A stretch of 64,000 nt of DNA from Microbispora siamensis (GTDB taxonomy: Bacteria; Actinomycetota; Actinomycetes; Streptosporangiales; Streptosporangiaceae), in NCBI RefSeq assembly GCF_016863095.1, contig NZ_BOOF01000024.1, positions 1-64,000 on the forward strand. Reading direction: 5' to 3'. The position numbers were made by a program, and so were the translations under genes. This document shows positions 8,901 to 16,619 of this stretch, in pieces. Within the stretch, counting starts at the first letter, position 1. The number at the start of each line of letters is the position of its first letter. Under the pieces are notes generated by a model. The model ran no database searches and was not told the origin of the DNA. It worked only from the letters and a program-made list of their open reading frames with translations.

Positions 8901-10662
8901 CCCCGGCGCGCGGGCCCTGCCGCAGCACCTGCGGCATGCCGGGCAGGCCGCGCAGCACCTGCGCGCCGTCGAGCACGACGAGCACGTCGAACGGCCGTTC
9001 GTCGTAGGCCGCGAAGGCCGGCTCGGCCGGCCGGTTGCCGCTCGCGCGCCCCAGGTCGTCCCAGCCGGCCGGGCCGCCGGACAGGCGGGTGCCGCGCGGC
9101 ACCCCCGGGTAGGGCCCCGAGCCGTTCTCGGCGTCGAGCCGTTCCGTCACCAGGGCGGCGAGTTCGGCGACCCGGCGCGCGGCGGCCTCGGGGTCGGCGC
9201 CGACGAGCGCGGCGCAGTCGGACGACAGGGCGCCGCCGCGGGCGGCGGCGTCGGGCGCGCAGTGCGGCAGCCAGCGCACCCAGCCCCACTGCCCGGCGCC
9301 GTCGGCGTTGGCGGACAACACGACGATGGCCAGGTCGCGCGGGCTGTGCAGGGCGGCGGCCTGGCCGACGAGCCAGCGGGCGCAGCCGAGCGCCACGTCT
9401 CTGGGCCCGGTGAGCCCGGCCACGCCGAGACGCCGCATGACCAGCGCGACCGGGACGTCGTGGCAGGTGGGCGGCTCCCGGCGGGGCGCGTCCTGGGGCG
9501 TGCCGCTCTCGGGCTCGAACTCCAGGTCGGCGGGCAGGTCGGCCAGCCCCACGCGCAGCCGCAGCGCGTCGTGGTCGTGCACGCGCCGCTCCCACAGCCG
9601 GCGGCGCGGCCCGGTCGCGGTGAGCAGCACCTCGGCCGGGTCGGGCGCGCCGCCACGCCTGGCCTCCTCGTCCTGCCGCACCGCGCGGGCCACCTCCTCC
9701 TCGAAGGCGGCCATCCGCTCGCGGTACGCTTTGACCGCCCGGCGGTGCTTCTTCCTGCCGTGCCTGCGGTCGCTCACCCACTGCCCGATCATGATCAGCG
9801 GCGTCATGAACGCGATCAGCAGGTAGTACCACGTGTGGGTGACGGCGGCCATGACCACACCGAGCACGGCGGGCAGCAGCGCGGCCAGCAGTTGCAGCCG
9901 CATCCCCTCGCCCCGCTTGGGCTCGGCGGGCACGGTGAAGCGCCGCTGCCGCTCGGGCCGCTGGAGGCGCGGTGGCCGGTTGTAGGCGAGCCCGCCGTCC
10001 GGCAGTGCGTCGAGGTGGGCGTCCGGCGGCAGGACCGGCCCCAGGGCGAACACGGAGCCGCCGCAGGCGAGCATGCCCCCGGCCGGCCACGCCACCGCCT
10101 CGGTGAGCGGCTCGCCCTCCAGCCGGGCCACCGGATCGCCTGCGGAGGCCGCGGGTGTCGCGGGTTCCACGGTGACCGCGCCGGGGGACAGCCGCACCAC
10201 CAGCGCGACCGGCGGCATCCTCGGGTCGGGTACGGAGATCGCGCACGCGGGGTCGGCGCCGATCGTGTGCGCCCCGAGCCCGATCCGGTGGACGGCCCCC
10301 GCGCCCGGGCCGCCGACCACACGCAGTTCGGCCGGCCCGCCGGGCTCCTCGGTCACCGTGGCCGCGGCGGCGTGGCCGTCCACGGCCACCAGGTCGCCAT
10401 CTCTGAGCAGGCCGAAAACGGGCGCGTCCGGGTCGACGGGCCGGCCGTCGACCCACAGCTTCACCTCACCGGACGGCCGGGCCTGCCGGTCGCCCCGGTC
10501 CAGGTCGTACGGCGCGCGGGCGTGCGGGAGCCGTACGACGTTGGCCGGGCGTGCGGTGCCGTCGAGCGCCGTGGCGAGGGCGGCGACCGTGGTGTTCTCG
10601 TCGCCCTCGACCAGCACGTCGCGGCGGCCGTCCTCGCTGACCACGGTGAGCGTTATCCGCAT
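5899..10662 (-). CDS. eccC: Type VII secretion ATPase, FHA-FtsK/SpoIIIE (EccC/EssC-like)
   Basis: A 1587-residue motor ATPase. Order: N-terminal ubiquitin-like/FHA-like region (residues about 1-190, with a degenerate FHA core around IGADPACAISVPDPRMPP), two membrane segments at about 255-300, then three FtsK/SpoIIIE domains. The first P-loop (GTTGAGKSELLQ, about 714) is canonical with a Walker B-like LIIDEFAAL further on. The second (GARSGRSSA, about 1089) and third (GPPRSGRSSA, about 1397) have Arg in place of the P-loop Lys, as is common in EccC/EssC where only domain 1 hydrolyses well. A single chain with N-terminal FHA resembles firmicute EssC and some streptomycete EccC proteins rather than the split mycobacterial EccCa/EccCb. 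It is expected to recognise WXG100 substrates. Confidence 0.9.
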   Translation of the reverse strand: MRITLTVVSEDGRRDVLVEGDENTTVAALATALDGTARPANVVRLPHARAPYDLDRGDRQARPSGEVKLWVDGRPVDPDAPVFGLLRDGDLVAVDGHAAAATVTEEPGGPAELRVVGGPGAGAVHRIGLGAHTIGADPACAISVPDPRMPPVALVVRLSPGAVTVEPATPAASAGDPVARLEGEPLTEAVAWPAGGMLACGGSVFALGPVLPPDAHLDALPDGGLAYNRPPRLQRPERQRRFTVPAEPKRGEGMRLQLLAALLPAVLGVVMAAVTHTWYYLLIAFMTPLIMIGQWVSDRRHGRKKHRRAVKAYRERMAAFEEEVARAVRQDEEARRGGAPDPAEVLLTATGPRRRLWERRVHDHDALRLRVGLADLPADLEFEPESGTPQDAPRREPPTCHDVPVALVMRRLGVAGLTGPRDVALGCARWLVGQAAALHSPRDLAIVVLSANADGAGQWGWVRWLPHCAPDAAARGGALSSDCAALVGADPEAAARRVAELAALVTERLDAENGSGPYPGVPRGTRLSGGPAGWDDLGRASGNRPAEPAFAAYDERPFDVLVVLDGAQVLRGLPGMPQVLRQGPRAGVYTIAIDDDERLLPEECATVVSCDREGGVRLHGGGLDPITGIRADRVSPSWAERLARALAPLRDVSRDDPSAALPDAVRLLDLLEVSLDPAALAERQGRTTRALIGVGPEGPFEVDLSRDGPHALVAGTTGAGKSELLQTLICSLAVANRPDEMTFVLIDYKGGAAFKECVRLPHTVGMVSDLDGHLTQRALSSLAAEIRRRERLLLDAGAKDIEDYQRARGATWVLGAGGVRRARGGGIFAAPVPESAGSKDLPPLPRLVLIIDEFAALVAELPDFVEGLVDIARRGRSLGIHLILATQRPGGVVTADIQANTSLRIALRVTDANESADVIDVPDAAHISRTTPGRCYVRAGSAAPVAVQTARIGGRTPHPRSPGAADAGEDVRVLDLPWQALGHPLPAPPAQTASGSDLALLVDALREAGSDMPRQPSPWLPPLPDQVVLDVGTAHSPCGLLAGAGPYRPGAEEVPPLPFGVTDLPWEQGRRPLTLDPRHGGHLLIAGGARSGRSSALRTIAGSIAAGASPEDVHVHAVDCGSGALLPLVALPHCGAVVTRDQLDRVERLLTRLRAEVGRRQHLLAEAGYASLAEARAAARSRAARDRAGVGALPWLVLLVDRWEGYVAAFENYDYGRLVDAMLQLLREGPAVGLRAVVTSDRSGLLGQISTVFEDRLVLRLADPADYGLAGLPMRDLPSVMPPGRALAVGEHGLVESQIALLCDDPSGPAQVAVLQELARTAAARFGGSDLPGKWAWPSEPPLRVDALPMRITASQALDLAPSHEPPSALWALLGAGGDALTPMGVDLQGQGPAAVIAGPPRSGRSSALVTAVRSLLDRGTPVLVVTPRRSPLRDLAGAPGVLAVLDGNARSVTGGGADDFGGLPGALDPLALVAGHERYVVAVDDAELISPDSALGLALDEILRTGRDGEHGLLVAGATGDLATAYRGFAAEARKGRTGLLLNVQSPADGDLFAVRLPRGAVGGPPGRGLLVVSGTATPIQAAVPD

Positions 10663-10922
10663 GCGCGAACTCCCAGAAGGCGGTTGTGCGGCGGCCTCGC
10701 GGAAAGCGTTTCATCCCGGGGCGTCCCCGTGAAGATCTCCGGGTGCGCGGGCGGCGCGGCCCGCGAGGACACCGTAGCCGTGCCGCCCGCGCTCATCTGG
10801 GCGTTTCCCGGAATAAGTAAAGGTGCCTGTCATCGCGCCCTTCGTACGACATGCCTGCCGCCCGCCGTGACGCGAACAGTGTGAATGATGTGACAACGGG
10901 GAAAGAAGTGCAAACGTACTAT

Positions 10923-10936
10923 CACGAAATTTCGTG
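10923..10936. promoter_or_regulatory. 14-bp perfect palindrome, possible operator
   Basis: CACGAAATTTCGTG is self-complementary over 14 bp and AT-rich in its centre, in an otherwise GC-rich chromosome. It lies about 43 bp upstream of the likely -35 box of the Tad operon and 261 bp from the eccC start. A dimeric regulator site is plausible; the protein is unknown. Confidence 0.45.
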
Positions 10937-10978
10937 TCAGTAAAGCCTTGTGTCGATATGGCGATAGATCCACTCCCG

Positions 10979-11007
10979 TTGACAGGCGTATTCCTAACGG
11001 ATAAGCA
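10979..11007 (+). promoter_or_regulatory. Sigma-70-type promoter for the Tad operon
   Basis: TTGACA (10979-10984) is followed after 17 nt by TAAGCA (11002-11007). The -35 is a perfect consensus for the housekeeping actinobacterial sigma factor and the -10 is acceptable. A transcript starting near 11014 would have a leader of about 130 nt before the cpaB-like start at 11146. Confidence 0.55.
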
Positions 11008-11145
11008 TGGGTCGCCAGTTCGCGCCACTTATGGCGGCGCAAGCTGGCCATAATGGAGTGAATTCGCAACAAACGGCAAGACCGTAAACACATTCGAGCG
11101 GCCCGAAAACAGAAGGGCGCCCTCATCCCTGGGAGTCCCCCACCC

Positions 11146-11829
11146 ATGAGGATCAGCGAGAAGACGTCGCAGGACGGCCGGGCACCCGCACGGCCGGGCC
11201 TGTCCGGGCCGGCCGCGCGGAAGCTGCCCGTCCCGCCGAGGGAGCGCAAGCCCGCGCTCGCCGCGCTCGCCGTCCTCCTCATCCTGGGCGGCGCGCTGGC
11301 CACCACGCTGCTGGTCATGCGCAGCGGCGACCGCGTCTCGGCCGTGCAGATCACCCAGCAGGTGGGGGCCGGGCAGCTCATCCCGCAATCCGCGATGCGG
11401 GAGGTGCAGATCGCCGACACTGGCGTCGACTACGTCCCCTGGCGGTTCAAGGACCAGGTGGCCACGACGTACGCCGCGGTGACGCTGCTGCCGGGCACGC
11501 TGCTCACCCAGCGCATGACCGCCACGACGACCGACCAGGTCGGGCCGGGCAAGGCCAAGGTCGGCCTGTCGCTCAAGGCCGGCCAGATGCCCACCGACCT
11601 CAAGTGGAGCGACGTCGTCCAGGTGATCTACGTGCCGTCGGCCGGCCGGGGGTCCGGCACCGCCCAGCAGAAGGTGCTGGCGACCGCCGCCCGGGTGGAG
11701 AGCGCGTCCTCCGGACGGTCCGGCGGCGGGCTGGTCACGATCGTCGTCGACACCTCGATAGCGCCGACCATCGCGCAATACGCGTCCAGCGGGGAGATCG
11801 CCCTCGTCACGCTTCCGGGGGTCAAGTGA
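11146..11829 (+). CDS. SAF-domain pilus assembly protein (CpaB/RcpC-like)
   Basis: A 227-residue protein with a basic N-terminal cytoplasmic tail (about 40 residues), one membrane anchor (ALAALAVLLILGGALATTLLV) and an SAF-type domain beginning around residue 60 (VGAGQLIPQSAMREVQI). CpaB/RcpC proteins work in the periplasm or cell-wall zone during Flp pilus assembly. The ATG follows GGGAG. It is the first gene of the Tad operon and ends 1 nt before the next start. Many actinobacterial homologues are annotated only as SAF-domain proteins, so the exact role is inferred from context. Confidence 0.82.
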   Translation: MRISEKTSQDGRAPARPGLSGPAARKLPVPPRERKPALAALAVLLILGGALATTLLVMRSGDRVSAVQITQQVGAGQLIPQSAMREVQIADTGVDYVPWRFKDQVATTYAAVTLLPGTLLTQRMTATTTDQVGPGKAKVGLSLKAGQMPTDLKWSDVVQVIYVPSAGRGSGTAQQKVLATAARVESASSGRSGGGLVTIVVDTSIAPTIAQYASSGEIALVTLPGVK

Positions 11830-11830
11830 C

Positions 11831-12622
11831 GTGGCGCTGATCGTGCTCGCCGCCGACAAGGGGGCGCCCGGCGTGACCACCGCGGCGACCGCCCTCGGGG
11901 CCGTGTGGCCCCGCCCGGTGCTGCTGGCCGAGTGCGACCCCTCCGGCGGCGACCTCGCCTACCGGCTGCCGGGCGACGACGGCAGCGTGCTCAACCCCGG
12001 GCGCGGCCTGCTCAGCCTCGGCGCGGTCGCTCGGCGCGGGCTCCACACCGAGCTGATCTACGAGCACACGCAGAGGCTCGTCGGCGGCCTCGACGTGCTG
12101 GCCGGCCTGACCAACGGCGAGCAGGCGGCCGGCCTCACCTGGCTGTGGGGCCCGCTCGGCCGGGCGTTCGCCGCCCTGCCGCAGGCCGACGTGCTCGCCG
12201 ACTGCGGCCGGCTCGGGCTGCACCCCCAGATCGGCGACCTGGTGGCCGAGGCCGACCAGGTGGTGCTGTTCACCAGGGCCAGCCTCGACCACGTCGCCCA
12301 CCTGCGCGAACGGCTGTCGCTGATCGGACGGAAGGTCGGGATCGTGGTGATCGCCGACCCCCGGTCGTACCGGTCGTCACTGGAGGAGATCCGGCGCATC
12401 GTCTCCGGCTGGGACGTCGCCTTCGTCGGCGGTCTCGCCTACGACCCGAAGGGCGCGGAACTGCTGCGCGGCCAGTGGGGCGGGCGGCTCGACCGCAGCC
12501 TCCTGATCCGTACGGCCAGGGAGCTGGCCACGCGTCTGGCCACCCAGCTGGCCGCGGGCGGCGAGACGGCGCCGCCGACCATCGGCAGGACGGCGAAGAG
12601 GGAGCCGGAGGTGCGGTCGTGA
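11831..12622 (+). CDS. CpaE/TadZ-like MinD-family ATPase
   Basis: A 263-residue protein opening with LIVLAADKGAPGVTTAATALG, a deviant Walker A loop (KGAPGVTT) typical of the ParA/MinD superfamily, and with ECDPSGGDLA at the switch I region. In Tad systems this protein marks the pole or site where the secretion machinery assembles. The GTG start at 11831 is 1 nt after the cpaB-like stop; its TGA overlaps the tadA GTG (GTGA at 12619). The signature Lys of the deviant P-loop is present early in the loop. Confidence 0.82.
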   Translation: MALIVLAADKGAPGVTTAATALGAVWPRPVLLAECDPSGGDLAYRLPGDDGSVLNPGRGLLSLGAVARRGLHTELIYEHTQRLVGGLDVLAGLTNGEQAAGLTWLWGPLGRAFAALPQADVLADCGRLGLHPQIGDLVAEADQVVLFTRASLDHVAHLRERLSLIGRKVGIVVIADPRSYRSSLEEIRRIVSGWDVAFVGGLAYDPKGAELLRGQWGGRLDRSLLIRTARELATRLATQLAAGGETAPPTIGRTAKREPEVRS

Positions 12623-13938
12623 ACTCCCAGCGGCGGCCGGTCGACCACGGTCTGGTGAAGCGGTTCAGGCAGGAGGTCGGCGACCGGCTGGCGCACCAGC
12701 GGCGGCTCGACCAGGCGAGCGGCGTGCCGCCGATGTCGGGGGAGGACGAGCGGCAGTTCGCCCGGGCGCTGATCGCGCAGGTGCTGGAGGAGCACGCGCG
12801 GAGCGAGATCGGCGTGGGCCGCACCCCGCCCACGGCCGAGGAGGAGGAGGCGCTGGCGGCGGGCATCCACGCCGCGCTGTTCGGCGTCGGCCGCCTTCAG
12901 CCGCTGCTGGACGACCCCGAGGTCGAGAACATCGACATCAACGGCTGCGACCGGGTCTTCGTCGGCTACGCCGACGGCCAGGAGCTCATGCACGACCCCG
13001 TCGCGGAGACCGACGAGGAGCTCATCGAGCTGATCCAGATCCTCGCGGCGTACTCGGGCCTGTCGTCGCGGCCGTTCGACACCGCCAACCCGCAGCTCGA
13101 CCTGCGCCTGCCGGACGGCTCCCGGCTGTCGGCCGTCATGGACGTCACCGTGCGGCCGGCGCTGTCGATCCGCCGCGCCCGCCTCGGCAAGGTGTTCCTC
13201 AGCGACCTCGTCGGGAACGGCACGCTCACCCCCGAGCTGGGCCGCTTCCTCACCGCCGCCGTGGCCGCCAGGAAGAACATCATGATCGCGGGGTCGACGA
13301 ACGCGGGAAAGACCACGCTGCTGCGGGCACTGGCCAACGAGATCCCGCCGCACGAGCGGTTGATCACGGTGGAGCGGGCGCTGGAGCTCGGGCTGGACCA
13401 GTTCCCCGAGCTGCACCCGAACGCGGTGGCCTTCGAGCACCGCCTGCCCAACGCCGAGGGGCAGGGCGAGATCACGATGGCCGAGCTGGTGCGGCGGTCG
13501 CTGCGCATGAACCCCTCGCGCGTGATCGTCGGCGAGGTGCTGGGCGACGAGATCGTCACGATGCTCAACGCGATGACCCAGGGCAACGACGGGTCGCTGT
13601 CGACGATCCACGCCAACTCCAGCATGGAGGTGTTCAACCGCATCGCGACGTACGCGCTGCAGGCCGAGGAACGACTGCCGATCGAGGCCACCCACATGCT
13701 CATCGCCGGGGCCATCGACTTCGTCGTGTTCATCGAGAAGCGCAACGACTACCACCGGGGAGGCACCCTGCGGCGCTATGTGTCCAGCGTGCGGGAGGTC
13801 ACGGGCTGCGACGGGCGGGTGCTGTCCTCAGAGGTGTTCGCCATGGCGGGCGACTACCTGGTGCCGCACGCCCCGATCTCCTGCGCCGACGAACTGGCCG
13901 CCCACGGATACGACCCGGCGCGGGGAGCGTGGCGATGA
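12619..13938 (+). CDS. tadA: Tad pilus assembly ATPase TadA/CpaF
   Basis: A 439-residue type II/IV secretion ATPase. The N-terminal domain includes LLDDPEVENIDINGCDRVFV, the Walker A is GSTNAGKTT at about 224, followed by an Asp/His box and a Walker B region (MNPSRVIVGEVLGDE) and the NDGSLSTIHANSS motif typical of CpaF. It drives pilus extrusion from the cytoplasmic face. The GTG at 12619 overlaps the previous stop by 4 nt (GTGA); a longer open frame upstream is antisense-like noise inside the cpaE-like gene. Translational coupling is expected. Confidence 0.93.
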   Translation: MNSQRRPVDHGLVKRFRQEVGDRLAHQRRLDQASGVPPMSGEDERQFARALIAQVLEEHARSEIGVGRTPPTAEEEEALAAGIHAALFGVGRLQPLLDDPEVENIDINGCDRVFVGYADGQELMHDPVAETDEELIELIQILAAYSGLSSRPFDTANPQLDLRLPDGSRLSAVMDVTVRPALSIRRARLGKVFLSDLVGNGTLTPELGRFLTAAVAARKNIMIAGSTNAGKTTLLRALANEIPPHERLITVERALELGLDQFPELHPNAVAFEHRLPNAEGQGEITMAELVRRSLRMNPSRVIVGEVLGDEIVTMLNAMTQGNDGSLSTIHANSSMEVFNRIATYALQAEERLPIEATHMLIAGAIDFVVFIEKRNDYHRGGTLRRYVSSVREVTGCDGRVLSSEVFAMAGDYLVPHAPISCADELAAHGYDPARGAWR

Positions 13939-14867
13939 GCGGCCTGCTGCCGGCGCTGCCTCCCGGCGTCCTCGACCCCTTGGTGCTCCTGGCCGGGGCC
14001 GCGGCGGGCGGCGGGCTCTTCCTGCTCGCCCTGGCCCTGTACGGCCTGCGCCCCCGCCCGGCCACGCCGGACGGCCGGGCCGAGCGGATGCGCCTGCTGC
14101 GCACCCTGTCCACGAGGTCGGCGATCGCGGCGGTGACGGGTGTCGTGGTGCTGGTGGTGACCGGCTGGCCGGTCATCGCGGCGGGAGCCGTACTGCTGGT
14201 CCTGGCCTGGCGGGGCTTCACCGGCGGCGCGGCGGAGGAGCGGGCCGCGATGCGGCGCCTCGAGGGCCTGGCGGCGTGGACGGAGTCGCTGCGCGACACG
14301 ATCGCCGGCGCGGCCGGTCTCGAACAGGCCATCCCCTCCTCGATCCGGGCCGCGGCCCCCATGCTGCAACCCCACCTGCGGGCCCTGGTCGACCGGCTGC
14401 ACACGCGGATGCCGCTCGCCGACGCGCTGCGGATGTTCGCCGACGAGCTGGACGACACCTCGGCCGACCTCGTCGTGGCGGCGCTGATCCTCAACTCGCG
14501 GCTGCGCGGGCCGGGCCTTCGCGACGTGCTGTCGGCCTTGGCGGTCTCGGCGCGCGAGGAGCTGGACATGCGCCGGCGCGTGGAGGCCGAGCGCAGGTCC
14601 ACCCGCAAGAGCGTGCAGATCGTGGTCGGCACCGCCCTCGCCTTCGCCGCCGCTCTGGTCGTCTTCAACCGCTCGTACGTGGAGGAGTACAACTCCGTGC
14701 TCGGCCAGGCCGTGCTCGTCGTGGTGGCGGGCCTGTTCGGCGCGGGGTTCGCCTGGATGCGGCGGCTCGCCCGCTTCGACAAGCCGGCCAGGATTCTCGC
14801 CCCCTACCACCGCCCGCGGCCCGGGGCGGTCGCGCAGGCGCAGCCCCCGGCGGAGGTGATCCGGTGA
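13935..14867 (+). CDS. tadB: Tad pilus inner-membrane protein TadB
   Basis: A 310-residue T2SF-domain protein. Hydrophobic segments lie near the N terminus (about 15-35), at about 60-85 and near the C terminus (VLGQAVLVVVAGLFGAGFAW). The central cytoplasmic domain reads RRLEGLAAWTESLRDTIAGAAGLEQAI, typical of TadB. The ATG at 13935 overlaps the tadA stop (ATGA). With TadC it forms the membrane platform of the Flp pilus machine. Confidence 0.9.
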   Translation: MSGLLPALPPGVLDPLVLLAGAAAGGGLFLLALALYGLRPRPATPDGRAERMRLLRTLSTRSAIAAVTGVVVLVVTGWPVIAAGAVLLVLAWRGFTGGAAEERAAMRRLEGLAAWTESLRDTIAGAAGLEQAIPSSIRAAAPMLQPHLRALVDRLHTRMPLADALRMFADELDDTSADLVVAALILNSRLRGPGLRDVLSALAVSAREELDMRRRVEAERRSTRKSVQIVVGTALAFAAALVVFNRSYVEEYNSVLGQAVLVVVAGLFGAGFAWMRRLARFDKPARILAPYHRPRPGAVAQAQPPAEVIR

Positions 14868-15934
14868 TCACGACGGTGCTCTGCGGAGCCGTGCTCGGAC
14901 TCGGGCTCTTCCTGCTGATGCGGGCGCTGTTCCCGCCCCGGCCCGGCCTGACCGCCCGGCTCGCCGCGCTCGACGAGGCCCGCGACGGCAAGGGCGTGCC
15001 GCGGGCGCCGCTGATCGCGCCCGAGGAGGACGTCAGCGAGTTCCGCCGCATGCTCGGTCTGCGGCTGGCCCGGTTCTACGCGGCGCGGGGGTGGGAGGCG
15101 CGGTCGGTCAAGGCCGACCTCGCGCTGCTCGGCAAGTCGTTCGAGGGGTTCCTCGCGACCAAGCTGCTGCTCGGGGTCTCGGGCCTGCTGGCGTTCCCGC
15201 TCCTCGTCGGCTGGCTCGCGCTGATGGGGTGGGGCGTCTCGGTGCAGGTGCCGCTCTGGTCGGCCCTCGTCGTCTGCGTGATCTTCTTCCTGCTGCCCGA
15301 CGCGCAGATCCGCCGGGACGCCGCCGTACGGCGCCGGGACTTCCGGCACGCCGTGGGCGCCTTCCTCGACCTCGTGTCGATGAACCTCGCGGGCGGCAGG
15401 GGCGTGCCCGAGGCGCTGATGATGGCGGTCGCCGTGGGCAGTCCCGTCACCACGCCAGGCGCGCTGAACGGCACCGTGAACAGCACCGTGAACGGCACGG
15501 TGCATGGCATGGCGAACGGCACTGTGCACGGCGCCGTCCACGGTGCCGCCTCCGCCGGCACCACCGGGGCCGCGAACGGCGCTGGTCCCGCCCCCGGCGC
15601 CAACTGGGCGATGGAGCGTATCCGCGAGGCGCTGGCCAACGCCCGGATCGTCGGCATCACCCCCTGGCAGGCCCTCGGCCAGCTCGGCGACGAGATCAAC
15701 GTGGACGAGCTGCGCGACCTGTCGGCCGCGCTCGGGCTCGTGGCCGACGACGGCGCCAAGGTCCGCGCCTCCCTCACGGCCCGCGCCGCCACCCTCCGCC
15801 GCCGCGAACTCGCGGAGGTCGAGGGCAAGGCGGGCGAGCGGTCCCAGTCGATGCTCGTCGCCCAGCTCCTGCTGTGCGCGGGCTTCGTGATCTTCCTCAG
15901 TTTTCCCGCAGCCATGAAGATGTTGGGGGCCTGA
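14864..15934 (+). CDS. tadC: Tad pilus inner-membrane protein TadC, with a repeat insertion
   Basis: A 356-residue T2SF-domain partner of TadB, starting at a GTG that overlaps the tadB stop (GTGA). It has hydrophobic segments at the N terminus, around residues 105-145 and at the C terminus (LLLCAGFVIFLSFPAAMKM). The T2SF core begins FRHAVGAFLDLVSMNLAGGRGVPEAL. Between about residues 199 and 246 it carries an unusual low-complexity stretch of Asn-Gly-Thr-Val-like units that normal TadC proteins lack; the core resumes at WAMERIREAL. The insertion sits in a loop of the cytoplasmic domain and is in frame, so the protein may still work. Confidence 0.9.
   Translation: MITTVLCGAVLGLGLFLLMRALFPPRPGLTARLAALDEARDGKGVPRAPLIAPEEDVSEFRRMLGLRLARFYAARGWEARSVKADLALLGKSFEGFLATKLLLGVSGLLAFPLLVGWLALMGWGVSVQVPLWSALVVCVIFFLLPDAQIRRDAAVRRRDFRHAVGAFLDLVSMNLAGGRGVPEALMMAVAVGSPVTTPGALNGTVNSTVNGTVHGMANGTVHGAVHGAASAGTTGAANGAGPAPGANWAMERIREALANARIVGITPWQALGQLGDEINVDELRDLSAALGLVADDGAKVRASLTARAATLRRRELAEVEGKAGERSQSMLVAQLLLCAGFVIFLSFPAAMKMLGA
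15467..15550 (+). repeat. Seven 12-bp tandem units inside tadC
   Basis: Units based on AACGGCACCGTG follow each other seven times with drift: AACGGCACCGTG, AACAGCACCGTG, AACGGCACGGTG, CATGGCATGGCG, AACGGCACTGTG, CACGGCGCCGTC and CACGGTGCCGCC. They encode N-G/S-T-V and H-G-x-V tetrapeptides. The unit length is a multiple of three, so copy number can change without breaking the frame. Confidence 0.85.
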
Positions 15935-16173
15935 TGCTCTGGTTCCACTATTTGATCGCCGTGCTCCACGTACGGCTCGACCGCGCCAGGAACGCCCCGT
16001 CCAGGGGAGCCTCCGCGGTCGAATGGGTGATCATCACCGCCATCATCGCCGGAGTCGCGCTCGGTCTGGCCACGCTGATCAAGCAGTTGGTCGAGCAGAA
16101 GCAGTCCGACATCCAGAACAGCTTCAGCGGCGGCGGCTCCGGCGGCGGCGCCGGCGGGAACGCCGGGCAGTGA
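15934..16173 (+). CDS. flp: Flp-type (type IVb) prepilin
   Basis: A 79-residue prepilin. A basic leader of about 25 residues ends in the prepilin peptidase site RG|ASAVEW, with Glu at mature position 5, followed by the hydrophobic helix WVIITAIIAGVALGLATLI and a Gly/Ser-rich tail (GGGSGGGAGGNAGQ). This fits Flp pilins, which are 50-80 residues long. The ATG shares one base with the tadC stop (TGATG). A prepilin peptidase gene is not present in the window. The long leader and Gly tail are a little unusual. Confidence 0.88.
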   Translation: MLWFHYLIAVLHVRLDRARNAPSRGASAVEWVIITAIIAGVALGLATLIKQLVEQKQSDIQNSFSGGGSGGGAGGNAGQ

Positions 16174-16619
16174 GCGTGCGGGGCGGGCGGGTCGAGCGGC
16201 GCGGGCGGGGCCGGCGTGGCGAGCGGGGCGCCACGGTGATCGAGCTCGCCATGCTCATGCCGATCGTGCTCGCCGTCGTGCTGCTGATCGTCCAGGTCAC
16301 GCTCTGGTTCCACGGCCGCCAGGTCGCCGACGCCGCGGCGCGGGAGGGCGCCCGGATCGCCCGTGCGGGAGGCTCCGACGGCTGGCAGGAGGCGGCCGAG
16401 GGCAAGGCGCGGCAGATCGTGCAGGCGATCGGGCCGCAGTTGCTGAAGAACGCCCAGGCGCAGGCGTGGGAGCAGGGCGACCAGCGCGGCGTGGAGGTCA
16501 CCGGCAGCGCCGTCCAGGTGGTGCCACTGCTGCCCGAGATGACCTTCACGATCACGTCACGCTTCGGCGGGCCCATCGAGTGCTTCCGCCCCGACGACGG
16601 CTCGGACGGCTGCGAATGA
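16170..16619 (+). CDS. tadE: TadE-family pseudopilin
   Basis: A 149-residue TadE-like protein. After an Arg/Gly-rich leader comes the processing site ERG|ATVIELAM with Glu at mature position 5, a hydrophobic helix (LMPIVLAVVLLIVQVTLWF) and a TadE-typical AADAAAREGARIAR segment. The GTG at 16170 overlaps the flp stop as GTGA. TadE-type pseudopilins are thought to help initiate or terminate the Flp fibre. Two Cys near the C terminus could pair. Confidence 0.85.
   Translation: MSVRGGRVERRGRGRRGERGATVIELAMLMPIVLAVVLLIVQVTLWFHGRQVADAAAREGARIARAGGSDGWQEAAEGKARQIVQAIGPQLLKNAQAQAWEQGDQRGVEVTGSAVQVVPLLPEMTFTITSRFGGPIECFRPDDGSDGCE

Larger units (their letters stand above)
10663..11145. other. Divergent intergenic region between eccC and the Tad operon
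   Basis: This stretch of 483 bases is clearly less GC-rich than its surroundings and holds no credible gene. It contains a perfect 14-bp palindrome (10923-10936), a TTGACA-type promoter facing the Tad operon (10979-11007), and two related short dyads around CCACTTATGG and CCATAATGG (about 11022-11057). It probably carries the promoters and operators of both units. Confidence 0.7.

Noticed and set aside
15467-15550. CRISPR-like array
   Set aside because: The repeats are 12 bp without spacers and are coding in frame with tadC.
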